A DNA stretch of 64,000 bases, taken from NCBI GenBank assembly GCA_030549175.1, contig JAUKUA010000007.1, forward strand, positions 1,426,001 to 1,490,000, read 5' to 3'. Below are positions 22,069 to 33,521 of the stretch, in pieces. How positions within the stretch are numbered: the stretch's first letter is position 1; each line of letters starts with the position of its first letter. The translations under genes were made by a program, and so were the position numbers. The notes under the pieces are model-generated. The model worked only from the letters and a program-made list of their open reading frames with translations. It did not search any database and was not told the DNA's origin. Source of the DNA: Lasiosphaeris hirsuta (lineage: Eukaryota; Ascomycota; Sordariomycetes; Sordariales; Lasiosphaeriaceae).

Positions 22069-23435
22069 GGGCTACTGGGATGATTCTACTTTGGCGAGAG
22101 TTTGACGCGATGAACTTTGCGTATCGTTACAACTGAGGATACCTGGGCTAGACGGAATACTTTTTCAACAACACGACCGTGACGATCAACAATAGACCTA
22201 TTGTGGACAGACATACAGACAGGCATTGCAGCCAAAGAGGCGTTGACCTTTACTGAGTCGCGGGTACGAGGTGCTGGGGGGAGTAGAGGTGATGGCACCA
22301 CCGCCCCCTGCGTGCGGCGTGGTGTTGTGGATGCGTCGTAGCAGCGAGGAGGCCAATTGCAGACGAGACGCGACGGCCGCTGTGGCTGGCTTGCTCACAC
22401 CACACGCAATATTGCAACTGCAACCAACATGGATAGATTGCTCCCTCTTGCAGGTACGGCCTCACAGCGGCGCGGTATCGGGGGCTGTGTGGTGAGTAGC
22501 TACCTGGTCTGAGGGAACAGACTGGGACAGCTGGGTTTACGCGCAACGTCAGGCAAGACGGTGAGAAGTTCCTTCCTTTGGGGGCTTTGGGACGACGATC
22601 CTATGGCTTGAAAGTCAGGAAGCCACGACGTTGTTTATTGATTTTGCTAACGCGAGTTCCCCATGGCGTATCTTGCCGTGGCTGCCATGGCATCGTGCTC
22701 GCTGTGCGCATTCTCACTTTGGGCTGCCTCTGCGGGAGGGAGCGACGTTTCATTGATGCGGGATCCCCTTTTGGACGGACCCCGGGGGCTGGTTGGCTGC
22801 CTCCTTGCGCATCCCTGACGCGACGACGAGTGACTTCATGAAAGGTAGATAGGCACTAACCAACTGAATTATACGGGCGTAAATGGATATGTATATCTTG
22901 ATCGCATCCATGACGGTTATTTGTTTCTTTCCGCTCAGTAGTTCCTTCGTCTGGTTTTTCCTCAGAGAACCTGCAAGGTTGACTGACCGGGTGGCGATGC
23001 GTATTTCGTCACCGCTTCGGCTTGTGGTGCTGCAGTTCATCACTGCGTAAGAGGAAAGAAAAAAAATCCGACCCCGCGGCCCCACCCCTCACTTTCGCAG
23101 ACCTGCCCCCCCTTTGTCTGAGAAAGTGACAGGAGCAACCCAAGACCTAGCTGAGCAGCCCAAACCCCGCGCTCAAGACTGCTGCGATCAATACCTACCT
23201 GAGCAAGCATCCAAGCAGCAGCGGGCAGCAGCACCCAACCACGAACCCACCCCGCCACCCAACAACGGCTTGGGAAACATCCCCATCCGCGCAACCACAC
23301 CCACGCTTTCTCTTCTCCTTTCCCCTTCCTCTCACCACTGCCTTTCGTTCGACATCCACCCATACACCTTGTCACCTTCCCGACACACTTATCCAAACCA
23401 AACAACCAAGGGTATATAGGAAGAAGAAAAGAAAC
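22069..23435. other. 1.4-kb gene-free region, promoter of the WW-domain gene
   Basis: Frames here are short and overlapping, with no family resemblance. The 300 nt before 23436 are C- and A-rich with CT stretches, as expected for a leader. I see no repeat or RNA gene. Confidence 0.45.
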
Positions 23436-25083
23436 ATGGCAGGCTCAGGATCGCCCGGCAGCAGCGACGGGCCGACGTTTGCGCCGCCGCCGCTGCCCGC
23501 AGGGTGGATCGCGCAGTGGGACGCGGTGACAAGCAAGTACTACTTTGTGCAGCTGTCGACGGGTGTGTCGCAGTGGGACACGCCGACCGAGTCGGCGCCG
23601 ACTGGGCTGGACACGCCGGGTCCGCGCGCCGAGCACCCGTACGGCACACCCTCGGGGGCCGGGGCGCCGGGCGGTGGAAGGTCAGGGTCGGGGACGCCTG
23701 GCGCAGGGGCCAACGGCCAGGTCATCACGCACCCCGACGGCACGCGGACGGTCAAACACGCGGATGGCACGCTCGAGCCCGTCAACCCACGCGAGGACGG
23801 CTCCAGAGGGTTTGGCGGCCCGACGGGGGATAGGGGTCTTGGGGTGAGCTTCTAATTTCCTACCTGAATGCTGAATTTGTGGTGGCCTGCTGGGTATCGG
23901 AACTGACCATGTCAGCAACTGCAGGGCTTCCTCGGAAACACGCTCATGAGCGGCCTCAGCGGAGGCAAGCAACACGGAGGCGGATCGCACGGAGGCGGAT
24001 CGCACGGAGGCGGATCGCACGGCGGCGGCGGCGCTGGCGGTCTTGCTGGCCAGGTCCTTGGCGGTCTTATGGGAGGCGGAGGTCATTCCTCCGGCGGACA
24101 CGGCGGCAGCAGCAGCGGTGGCGGCCTGCCAGGCAAGTTGGCGACCCAGCTCGCTTCGGGCCTGTTCTCCTCGGGAAGCAGCAAGCCCTCGTCGTCACAT
24201 TCACAGGGCCAACAGGGCTATGGCCAGTCGGGCCACTCTTCTAGCGGTCAGGGAGGTCTCGCCGGCCAGGTTATGGGCGGAGTAAGCTCATTGTTTGGGA
24301 GCAAGCCACAGAGCTCGGTAAGTTTGCAATATGCCCGGGAAATACCATAGAACCAAGAATGGCCAGCATACTAACGTGTATCCGCCCCAGGGACAGAATT
24401 TCGGCTACTCGAACACAGGCTCGTCGGGCGGCGGTTACAGCGGCCAAGCGCCTCCGACAGCTTACAACCCCCCGACATCGGGCGCGAGCTCGTACCAGGC
24501 CCCGCAGTCCCACGCGCCAACCAGCGGTAGCACCCCGTCCTACCAAAGCAGCAGCAACACGCACACCCCGTCGTACCAGTCGCCGCCTAGCCAGTCCTAC
24601 TCGACACCTAGCTCCGGTGGCCAGCCCCAGCACGCAGCCTACGGCGGCCACGCACAGGCGTCGCCGTACGGCGGGTCCTCGCAACAACAGACCAGCTATG
24701 CCCCTCCCCCAACCCAGGCATATGGCCAGCCAACCCAGGCGAGCTACGCGGCCCCGCCCGGCCAGCAGCCATCATATGGTTCGCCGAACCCGGGCCAACC
24801 ACAATACGGCGCACCCAGCCAGGGACAGTCGCAATATGGACAGCCTCAGCATCACCAGCAGCAACACCAGCCGCAGTATGGACAGCCGCAGTATGGTGGT
24901 GGCGCACCGGGCGGACCTGGTGGGTATAATCCAGGCCAGCAACAGTATGGAGGTCACCCGCCACCGCCGCCTGGCGGACCGCCCGGCGGACAGGGACATT
25001 CGCCGTACCCAGGGCAGCCGACGTATGGCGGGGCACAGGGGCAGCATCCGGGACAACATCAGGGAGGGTATGGGGGGTATTAA
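23436..25083 (+). CDS. WW-domain protein with prion-like Gly/Gln/Tyr-rich tail
   Basis: Three exons, 23436-23843, 23925-24317 and 24391-25083, give 497 aa; intron 2 has a TACTAAC branch site, and all joins are phase 0. One WW domain lies at about residues 20-52 (LPAGW, the YYF core, and the second Trp in SQWD), a module that binds Pro-rich peptides. The exon layout is modular: exon 1 holds the WW domain, exon 2 a Gly/Ser/His region with a twice-repeated GGLAGQV motif (GGLAGQVLGG and GGLAGQVMGG) and short HGGGS repeats, exon 3 a Pro/Gln/Tyr/Gly low-complexity tail with many QPQYG-like units. Such tails resemble prion-like regions that drive condensates. Related WW proteins with repetitive tails occur in other filamentous fungi, but the function is unknown to me. 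Confidence 0.85.
23973..24029 (+). repeat. 15-bp coding tandem repeat (HGGGS)
   Basis: The unit cacggaggcggatcg occurs three times perfectly (23973, 23988, 24003) followed by a degenerate fourth copy. Each unit adds one His-Gly-Gly-Gly-Ser to the WW protein. Confidence 0.9.
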
Positions 25084-25402
25084 GATAAGACTAGGGGGGT
25101 TGGCTTGATTGGAGTGTTGGTGGTGTTATGGGGGGGAATGGTGATATCATGTTGATGGTAAGGATTACATGATGGAGAGGGGCATATATGTGTTATAGCG
25201 AGATGAGCAATGCCAGATTGTCTACTGGAGGGAAAGACATATTATAAACTCGGGTTTCGCGCATGTTGCATTGTCCGAGTCTTTTCACTGCAGCGAGCCC
25301 CTTTCTCCTTTATCTAGTTAGACGGGTAGAAATTTGTCGAGAATCTGAGCGAGTGGCCACTGAGTGGTTTGGGTTGGGCTTGGCTGTGTGGGCCACGCTG
25401 TT
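25084..25402. other. Convergent 3' intergenic region
   Basis: About 320 nt lie between the stops of the WW-domain gene (+) and the PGA1-like gene (-). No gene is seen. Confidence 0.5.
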
Positions 25403-26202
25403 TCATTGCTTCTTTTTCGTTGTCCTCTTCTTGTGTTGGGTATCACCGCCTACACTGGCAGCAATAATGCCCCTCAACTGGCTGGTAATCCATCTGGCAA
25501 GGATGTACGAGACGATCGCAACGATCGCAATCAGGCCTATGGTGGGCAGCAGCGAGCGCGGTATTATGTTGAACAGAAAAGGATCAAGAATAAGCTCGGC
25601 ATTGACGAGGGGGGGGTGGCGCATGAGGGTCGCGTTGGCCGTGAAGTAATCGGCAGCGGCGAGGATCTCGAGGAAAAGGGTTGACGCCAGCTCATCCTCC
25701 GCCGCCTTGGGGGGGTCGGGCTTGCGCGACGGTTTGCCGGACTTCTCGGCGCGGGGCGTGGAGTAGGCCCAGAGGGAGGTGATTAAATCGGGGGTTTCTA
25801 ATACGGCGTCTAGCTCATGGGTGCGGAGGGTGAAGGAGGTGGGTTGCTGCCGAGAAAGGGCCTAGTCAGTTTGATAGGGGTGAGAGGGATTGATCGAGGG
25901 GGGAGGCCCACGGTGGCTGCCCAGCAGATGCGGACTTCATAGCGCCGGCCCTCCTCGAGATCCTTCAATAGCAGCCAGGTCGAGATTCCAAGGGGGTGGG
26001 TGTCGGTAGGGAATTGCGACTCGAGCTGGACCTTCCGTGACGAGGCTGTTGGGCTGAGGTCGTCGAGGTGCAGGGCGTCGAGGCTTGGGTTGGCCGAGGG
26101 GATCGGGATCGGAGTAGGGCCGAGGAAGATGGTCTTCTCGACATTGGCGAGGGCTTTCTGTGACCAGCAGAGAAAGGGGAGGGTAAGGAAGCGGCTTCTC
26201 AT
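25403..26202 (-). CDS. PGA1-like GPI-mannosyltransferase II cofactor, probable
   Basis: Two exons, 25912-26202 and 25403-25846, give 244 aa; an in-frame ATG at 26214 would add four residues. The intron (GTGGGC...CTCGGCAG) joins ...CWAAT to QPTSFTLRT in phase 0. The N-terminus is a signal peptide (MRSRFLTLPFLCWSQKALA), followed by a beta-rich lumenal part with the segment RYEVRICWAATQPT, and one transmembrane helix near residues 210-230 before a short lysine-rich cytosolic tail (KKRTTKKK), which looks like an ER-retention signal. This layout fits Pga1, which works with Gpi18 to add the second mannose of the GPI anchor in the ER. The family call is from recalled sequence style and should be treated as probable; another single-pass ER protein is possible. 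It is divergent from the ABC transporter gene. Confidence 0.65.
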
Positions 26203-26739
26203 CGTGACCCTCACTGTGATTGTGCTGTGAATGTGGAAGATGGGGATCTTACTGCAGAGGTGAAATTATGGTACAACCTAGCATTGTGTAGATCCTCAAT
26301 GAGCTCGCGCCACAGCAACTACCCCAACATTTCCCCAGTCTTGGCCCCTCGTGCACCAGCCACAGCAGCGCTGACCCCCCGCCATGGCAATCACATGCCG
26401 GGGGCCGAGACGCAGCCCCCCTGTTTCCTCCTCTACGCATTCCTGGGAAGCGTGTGACGCAAGACCGAGGATGGAACCATCGATGTCCTAAAGCGTTCCT
26501 ACGCACTCCTAAGCACTCTAAGGTTCTGCGACGCATATTATTTGTCCGTACAGTTACCACCAGCTACCATCAATATGCCGCCAGGCACTGCGCTTGCAGG
26601 CTCCGACCGAATGTGCTAGACTTGGAGACGCCCCCAACTGCAAACTGCAACCCACGAATTCCATCCCAGTGTCCCCCTTACCCCCTTCGCCCTCGCCTGG
26701 GCTTCGATGATTTAGGACTCCTCCCCTGAAGATCCCGCA
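26203..26739. promoter_or_regulatory. Divergent promoter region
   Basis: This 537-nt segment separates the PGA1-like gene (-) from the ABC transporter gene (+). No coding exon or clear TATA is seen. Confidence 0.5.
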
Positions 26740-29066
26740 ATGGCACCCGCACAGTCGAAGCTGGCCATGCCGGCGCTGCTGCTGCGCGAGCGTACCATCC
26801 GTGGCGTCATCTCCCAGCTCACGACCCTGTACCTGTCGAACCGCACCCGCATCTCCCGCGCCGTCTACATCACCCTCTTCGTCGCCCTCATAAATCGCGT
26901 GCGCAATGCCATCGCCGAACAAAAGGCCGCCTCGGTGCGCGAGGCTGCCCTGCGCGCTTCGGGCGCTTCCGTCAAGCTCACCAGCCCCGATGATGGAGAC
27001 GCCGCGACCAAGAAGCGGAAGAAGGTCGAGCTGAACCGTGAGTTCTTCCGCTCCCTGCTCCGGCTGATGCGCATCGTCGTGCCCGGCTGGCGGAGCAAGG
27101 AGACGCGCCTGCTCATCAGCCACACCTTCTTCTTGGTTGTGCGCACCCTGATCAGTGTCAAGGTGGCGGCCATGGACGGAGCTATTGTCAAGGCTCTGAT
27201 TAAGGGGAATGGCCGTGAGTTTCTGAAGCGCATTGTTTGGTGGATGTTGATTGCCGTGCCCGCCACATTTACAAACTCAATGGTATGCCGTGCCCCTGCC
27301 CCCTTTATGCTGTAGATATTTTGCTGATGCCATGCCCTCGCACAGCTGTCGTACCATCAAGCCGAGCTCTCGTTACGCTACCGAACCCGACTGACGCACT
27401 ATATCCACGACCAATATCTGTCGAAGTTGACGTTTTACGGCATCTCAGCTTTAGATGACAGGATCAAGAACCCGGACCAGCTGATTGCCGTCGACGTAGC
27501 CAAGTTCTCCAACAGTCTGGCAGAATTGTACAGCAATCTCGCAAAACCTTTCTTGGATATGGTTAGTCACACAATGCAGCCCCCCTCGATCGGCATGGCT
27601 AACAGTAATAGACCATCTACACAGCTTCATTATCAAAAAGCGTTGGTGGTGAGGGCGTCGTCTTCATGTCTCTTCTCGTCCAGCTTTCAGCAAGTGTGAT
27701 GCGCGCATTAACACCCCCGTTCGGGAAATATGTAGCCGACGAGGCGAGGCTAGAGGGCGAGTTCCGCTTCCAGCACTCGAGGCTAATCGACCACAGCGAA
27801 GAGGTTGCCCTCTACGCGGGCCACGCGGCCGAAAAGGACACGCTAGATAAAGGATATTTCACGTTGATCAAGCATGTAAACTACATCCTGCGGAGGCGCT
27901 TCTACCATGGCTTTATGGAGGACTTTGTCATCAAGTACTTCTGGGGCGCACTAGGTCTCATGCTCTGCAGCGTCCCCGTTTTTGTCAAGATACCCGGCGG
28001 CGCCGTCCTGAACATGGGGGACCGAACAGAGAGCTTTGTTACAAACAGGAGAATGCTCCTGTCAGCATCGGACGCCTTTGGGCGGGTCATGTTCTCGTAC
28101 CGCGAGATCATGGAACTCGCTGGCTACACATCTCGCGTATCGACTCTTCTTGACACCATGGACGACATTCAGGCCGGCCACTTTGAGAAGAAGCTCGTCT
28201 CCAGCTCGGGTACTGAGGATAACGAGGCAGTGCTCAAGGGAAGGGGCAAGGTGGTGGAGAGTGAGAATATTGTGTTTATTGACGTGTATGTTCACCCCCT
28301 TTCCCATTGTATGGTATGACCTGACGCTGACCAAGACAGCCCCATTATTTCCCCCAACGGCGACGTCCTCGTCAAAGCCCTCTCCTTTTCTCTCAAGCCA
28401 GGTGACCACCTGCTCGTCGTCGGCCCCAACGGCTGCGGCAAGTCGTCCCTCTTCCGCATTCTAGGCGGTCTGTGGCCCGTCTACGGCGGCACCGTCTACA
28501 AGCCCCCCTTTTCCGACATTTTCTACATCCCGCAGCGCCCCTATCTGTCGCGCGGCTCCCTGCGCCAGCAAATCATCTACCCCGACGGCCTCCGCACCAT
28601 GCGCGCAAAGGGCACCACCGATGCCGAGCTGCTTAGCATCCTGCGCATCCTCAACCTCGAGCATCTCGTCGAGCTGTACCCAGAGGGCTGGGACGCCGAG
28701 GCTGAGTGGCGCGACGTCCTGTCGGGCGGCCTGCAGCAGCGCGTCGCCATGGCGCGCCTGTTCTACCACCGCCCGCGGTACGCCATCCTGGACGAGTGCA
28801 CCAGCAGTGTGACGCTCGAGGCCGAGAAGGTCATGTACGACAGCGCCAAGGCGTCGGGTATCACGCTGATGACGGTGAGCCACAGGCGCAGTCTTTGGAA
28901 GTACCACAGCCGCATCTTGCAGTTTGATGGCCAGGGGAACTACGTCTTTACCAAGCTCGATGCCGACAAGAGGCTGCGCCTCGAGGATGAGAAGGAGGAC
29001 TTGGAGGTGCTGCTGAGGCAGGTGCCCGAGATCGAGAGGCGCATTGAGGAGCTGACTGCCGCCTAG
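26740..29066 (+). CDS. Peroxisomal ABCD half transporter (PXA2-like)
   Basis: Four exons, 26740-27282, 27346-27561, 27612-28285 and 28340-29066, give 719 aa in continuous phase. The N-terminal half is a membrane domain with several hydrophobic helices and a basic N-terminus. The C-terminal nucleotide-binding domain shows Walker [10 protein letters not shown] at about 506-514, the signature LSGGLQQR near 604, Walker B YAILDE near 628 and the switch His in VSHRRS near 659. All catalytic residues look intact. Order, size and a single NBD match ABC subfamily D half transporters, which import very-long-chain or activated fatty acids into peroxisomes for beta-oxidation as a Pxa1/Pxa2 heterodimer. 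Its relatively short length and N-terminus suggest the Pxa2 partner, but assignment between the two is inference. The C-terminus has an acidic/basic coiled-coil-like stretch. Confidence 0.9.
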
Positions 29067-30067
29067 AGCGGGCGCGGCCAGTTATGATGAATGAGGGATG
29101 ATGTGTACTGTATATATATCAGTTGCTTGAGGGCGCATATATCCTTGTTTTTGGAGACGGCATGTGGAAACGGGGAAGCAGCACAGATCAGGCAAAAGGA
29201 AAGAAAACATGGCGGTATGCGAATACAGCAGGCGATAGAGGGCGCGGGCTTTTTGCTGCGTTGTTGGCTCTACTATACTAAATATATGGCTTAGAAAAAG
29301 GTTCAACTCGCTAGCATTAGGGTTTGTCCTCCCCATCACAATCTACCATCACAACCTACACCACTCAAGGAAGCCCACAACGCCGCACCGTCATGTATAT
29401 TGAGGAGGCTATCTACCTGGGCATATTAGGTAAGGTAGGTATGAAGCGAGCAAGTAGTGCCTACGACACCCGCGTGGGCCCCCCTTCCGACTCCCCAAAT
29501 TGTGCGAGTATATCTCCGCCCCGAAGAACGAGATCAAGACAAGCAGAAAGTAAGAAAGAGAGAGAGCCGAAAACAAGCAAGGTGCCCAGAGGAAGAGCAA
29601 CGCTGCTGCTACATACACCGCGAAAGAGCCGAGTCGAATCCCCAGCCTATCTAAATACCATCATCCACCCTGTTCCTCTGTTGCATGGCCGGTAAGGTGA
29701 GAGGTGGTGGGGAAGCTTTTGGTTTTGTTAGCCCTCGAAAAAGTCAAGCCGCAAAACAGAAAAAGCAAAGAAAAAGAAACAGGTATCATTTCTCTCCCGC
29801 CAGACTCCCCGAGATTTCCTACCGTAAACGCCCTCGTGGAAAAAAAAAGGAAGAAAATAAAGAAACACGTCTCCATTCCTGAAAATCTTACAGAGGGCAT
29901 TAACGGAGGCGTCCTTCCGTCCATCAGGTCGTCCAAATCGTACCATTCCTATCAAGGAAATCGCCCCAAGTATACACCAAACAGCTCATCATGGGTGAAA
30001 GAAAAGTCGTTGAGAGATGGCGAAAATTGAAAGATTTCAACCGTCTTGTTGTGCTCAGGACCAGTCA
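29067..30067. other. 1.0-kb convergent intergenic region
   Basis: Between the ABC transporter gene (+) and the duplicated-motif gene (-). It has purine-rich, A-rich stretches around 29.74-29.88 kb and presumably both 3' UTRs. No gene is supported. Confidence 0.5.
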
Positions 30068-33000
30068 TCAGAAGAAGCTGGGCTTGGTCAGAACGCGGTA
30101 CTCGACGTAGTCCTCGCCGTCAATACTGATGATGGTGCCTTGGCTGACAAGCTTGCCCTCAAAAGGTCCGTTCTGCTTGCGCTCGTACTTGACACCCATG
30201 TAGATCTTGGCGTCCTCGGAGCCGGCCTTGAGGCGGTCGGCCTCTTGGGCTGCCCAAACCTTGTCCAGTCGCTCGACGTTGTTCTGGAACTGCATCTTGT
30301 TGGAGTCGCTAGGGGAAACGGTGCGGGAGGTAGTGCCATTGCCGGCGTAGCCAGCGACATTCTCACTGTTGGCGCCGACGACGCCGTTGCTAACGAAACC
30401 GGCGCGCTGCTGCTGGCGCTCTATGACAGCCTCGGCGCGCTCGACCTCACGGCGGGCAATTGAGTTGGTGCGTTCTGCCAGCGAGGGCGCGGGAGGGCGG
30501 TTGGCGGCGCGAAGCTCAATGCCGGGAAGCGAGTGGCGAGCACGCGGGCCACTCTCGGCTGCCCGCTCGGCCGCTCGTCGCTGGCGGGTCTCGAGAGGCA
30601 ATGTGTGGTCGGGGATGTAGTCCAGGTGCGAGTCATTTCTGGTGCCATTGGACATTTGGGGAGTCTTCATCGCCAAGAAGGGAGCTAGCATATCTTCACG
30701 CTTAGCGTAGGAAGAAGTTGGGACCAGCTTCGTAGCTCGGTCCTGGCCCATCTTCACGGCCAGTTTCTGGTTCTTCTCACGCTCTTCCGGAAGCTCTCCC
30801 GAGTCCAGCTGCCACTGGCGAACTCGGCAGTACTCTTTGATCTCGGGTCTCGAGAGGTTTTTCAGAAAGGTCTCGAATTCGACCTCCTCCCAGTGAATCC
30901 AGAGGCCGCCGGCTCCCGATGGGAAATTGCCGTGCAGAGTCCGGCCATCGCGCGTCTCCCTCATAAGCTTGACTCTGAACATGTCATTCGCGCCCAAGAT
31001 GCCGTACACCGCGTGCTTGTCCCATGGATCAACCTCGCTGGAACCCCTCCAGTATCCGAGTAGGATACGCGTGGGGCGCGTACCATTCAACATGGGGTCA
31101 GCTGGTTGCTGGTTGAGAATTGACGAAGTTGAGCCGCCGGGCGTGGCCACGGGGGTAGGGGTGCCGGCGAGTGACTCTCTGTTAAGCCTACGCTTCTTAG
31201 ACTCAGGCCGATGCTGCTGCTGTGCATTGTCAGGGATCTCTGGACCGTAAGCGATGAGAGGCTCCGTGGTTGTCACCGCAGGCGGGTTCTGTTGAACTCG
31301 ACGGATAGCCTCTTGGACGGCGGCAAGTTCGGCTTCGTGTCTCTCCTCGAGTGTGTCTTCTCTGCCCTGGCTCTCAACCCGGATCTTGACGTACTCCTTC
31401 ACCTGGTGCTGGTTTAGTTGGACCAGGTGGGAATCAAAAGCGACTTGTTGAAAAGTTACCCAGCTGCCGCCGGGGCCAGGAGGCAGGGGATAGCTCCTGG
31501 AGAGGTCGCGGCCATCGCGAGTGGTAGTCTGGATCCGAGTCCGAAGACGGTCTCGAACATCAATGAAGCCGATGACACCATGTTTGTCCTTGTGGTCCTC
31601 AGGTTCAGAGTCGCGCCAGTAGCCGAGCAGTGTTCCCTTGACATTTCCTGTACCATGGGTCTTGGCAGGACGGAGGAGCTTGCTAGCGCGTCCTTCGGGG
31701 TCGTCGCGAGGTGTCTGAGGGTTGGTCAGAGTCTCGGCCTGGTCGGCAAAGGTTGATGTTCGCTTGCGCTTCTGTGGAGCAAGAGACTCATCCTCGGCAT
31801 CTTCCATCTCAATATCCGGTTCAGAGACGACTTGCACGGGAGACGTGGATGGCTTGTTGATTAAGCGCTTGTGGGCGTTGGTGCCCACCACAATTTCATC
31901 CTCAGCATTGATAGGAACGCTGGGAGTGCGACTCATGGGCTCGTCGATGGGAGAGATGGGCGAGTCGGGAGGCGTCGAAAGTCTCTCGTTCGGGTTGTCA
32001 TAGTCGCCCTCACCATCTAGATTATCGTCATCGAGGGTGTCATCGAGGTGATCATCCTCAAGGTGGACCCCATGAAGGCCGTTTCCGTTGACGTGGCCGC
32101 CATTCATACGGCTTTCACCGGCAGAGCCGCTACCATGGACCGAATTAGTATCCTGAAAACAAAATGAAGCTTGTTGGGTTCGCGGGGTAAAGAGACGGTG
32201 ATGGGTTGATAAAGTGGAAGTCGCGAGAGCGCAAATGCAAATTTGCTGGGTGAGAGTTTGAAAATAGTGATTGCGGACAAGAAGGCAAGAACGACTGTTG
32301 TGGTTGAGGCATGGGGGTGATGGGGAACTTGAGGGAAATACGCGGGGTTCGAAAAGTTGGAAGTACGTACCCATTCAGTGAGTCATGATCGGGCGTTGCG
32401 ATCAGAGGAGACTGTGATATGTCCATAACGCTGTATACCACTCAGTTAGTATGTATGCACTTTATGGCAATAAGAAGTGATGGGATTGAGAAGAAAGAGA
32501 GGCTGTGAGGCTGTGAGGCTGTGAGAGGCTGTTGTCGTTGGTCAGGCAGTGTGTAAGTGTTGATGTTTTAGTGCCGCTAGTGCAAAATCTATTTGCACCT
32601 TTGGAAACCACATGCACCACTACAGTTCAAGTTTGCCCTCTAAACCCACAGCGAGTGTTTTTGAGTGCGGGGGAAAGGAAAACCGGCGGGTGTTTCTTGC
32701 CTGGGTGTTGGTGATCCGGGAGACAAATGAGACCTAGGAGATCTATCGGCAGGACCCGAGTCTATAGCAGAGCCAGAAACTGGGATAGATGCGGGAATAG
32801 AGGGAGGCAAGGAGGCTGAAATCGAAATGGGACTTGATCGCGAGCTGCTGTTTCTTGTCAGGTAGACTCTAAACAAGACAACTGGTGGTCAGTTTCTGCT
32901 GGTAAGCACAGCAATGGGGAAATGTATGAAAGGCCAAGGCCAACGTAGGCCAGTAGAAAGGACTTGAACAATGTCGGGACTCCGGAAATGTCTTGGCAAA

Positions 33001-33521
33001 CTTTGCGCCCATGCCAGAGAGTTTCAGAAGTACACGCAGACTCTGCAAGCTCAACATGATCTGTAACTACCCTCGTCTTTCAACACTTGAACACTAGCTC
33101 AGAAGGTTCGCCAAAAAAAACAGGTAGCATGAGCTGGGCCCCGAACCAAAGACTTTGGCTTAGCGCCAGGTCATGCATATCCAGGTATGATACTTCAGTA
33201 CCGTGTGGCACACAAGTACAGCCGGTTGCTTGACTCGGCTTGCCACAACTTGGTTTGGGGGTGTAGGTGGGTGTGGGGAGGGGGCCATTTAGTCTAAGTT
33301 CCTCCAGCAACGTATTGTTTTCTGGAGAACGTTGCCAATAGCGCTGGCAATTCACAAGAAACAAGAAAAAGGCGGGCAAGAACAAAACTGAAGACGACAT
33401 ACCCTTCGCCGTCTAGTGGTTCCCCAGCCGGGAGAGGATCTGCAGAAACTGGCTCCTCTACCAGGTCGTCTTCAATCTCGATGGCATCGACAGGCGGTAG
33501 CTTGGAAGGATCGTCCGCCAT
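30068..33521 (-). CDS. Unrecognised nuclear-type protein with a duplicated ~86-aa motif
   Basis: Three exons, 33403-33521, 32371-32430 and 30068-32129, give 746 aa. Intron 1 is 972 nt with a TACTAAC branch site 18 nt before TATACAG; intron 2 has a TACTAAT branch site 20 nt before GGTAG. Phases match only with these joins, which link MADDPSKLPP... to VMDISQSPL... and then to the large exon. The first 200 residues are acidic and disordered, with a KRKR nuclear-signal-like cluster. Two copies of one motif follow at about residues 225-310 and 413-497: each has LLGYWR, DKH, TRDGR, a GGxW, and a KEY near the end. A second basic cluster (KKRRL) lies between them, and a conserved-looking tail (KIYMGVKYERK...) ends the protein. 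I do not recognise a family. The pattern suggests a chromatin or transcription protein, but this is inference. An upstream extension through 32374 was considered and is less well supported. Confidence 0.82.
32499..32522. repeat. 8-bp tandem repeat in a long intron
   Basis: Three perfect copies of gaggctgt lie in intron 1 of the duplicated-motif gene, about 70 nt upstream of its second exon. Confidence 0.85.

Noticed and set aside
29300..29330. Single TTAGGG-like word (attagggtttg)
   Set aside because: One copy only; there is no telomere-repeat array.
32145..32374. Upstream extension of the large exon of the duplicated-motif gene
   Set aside because: The extension is not conserved-looking. 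Splicing via the TACTAAT branch site to the AG at 32130 joins the acidic N-terminal exons in perfect phase instead.
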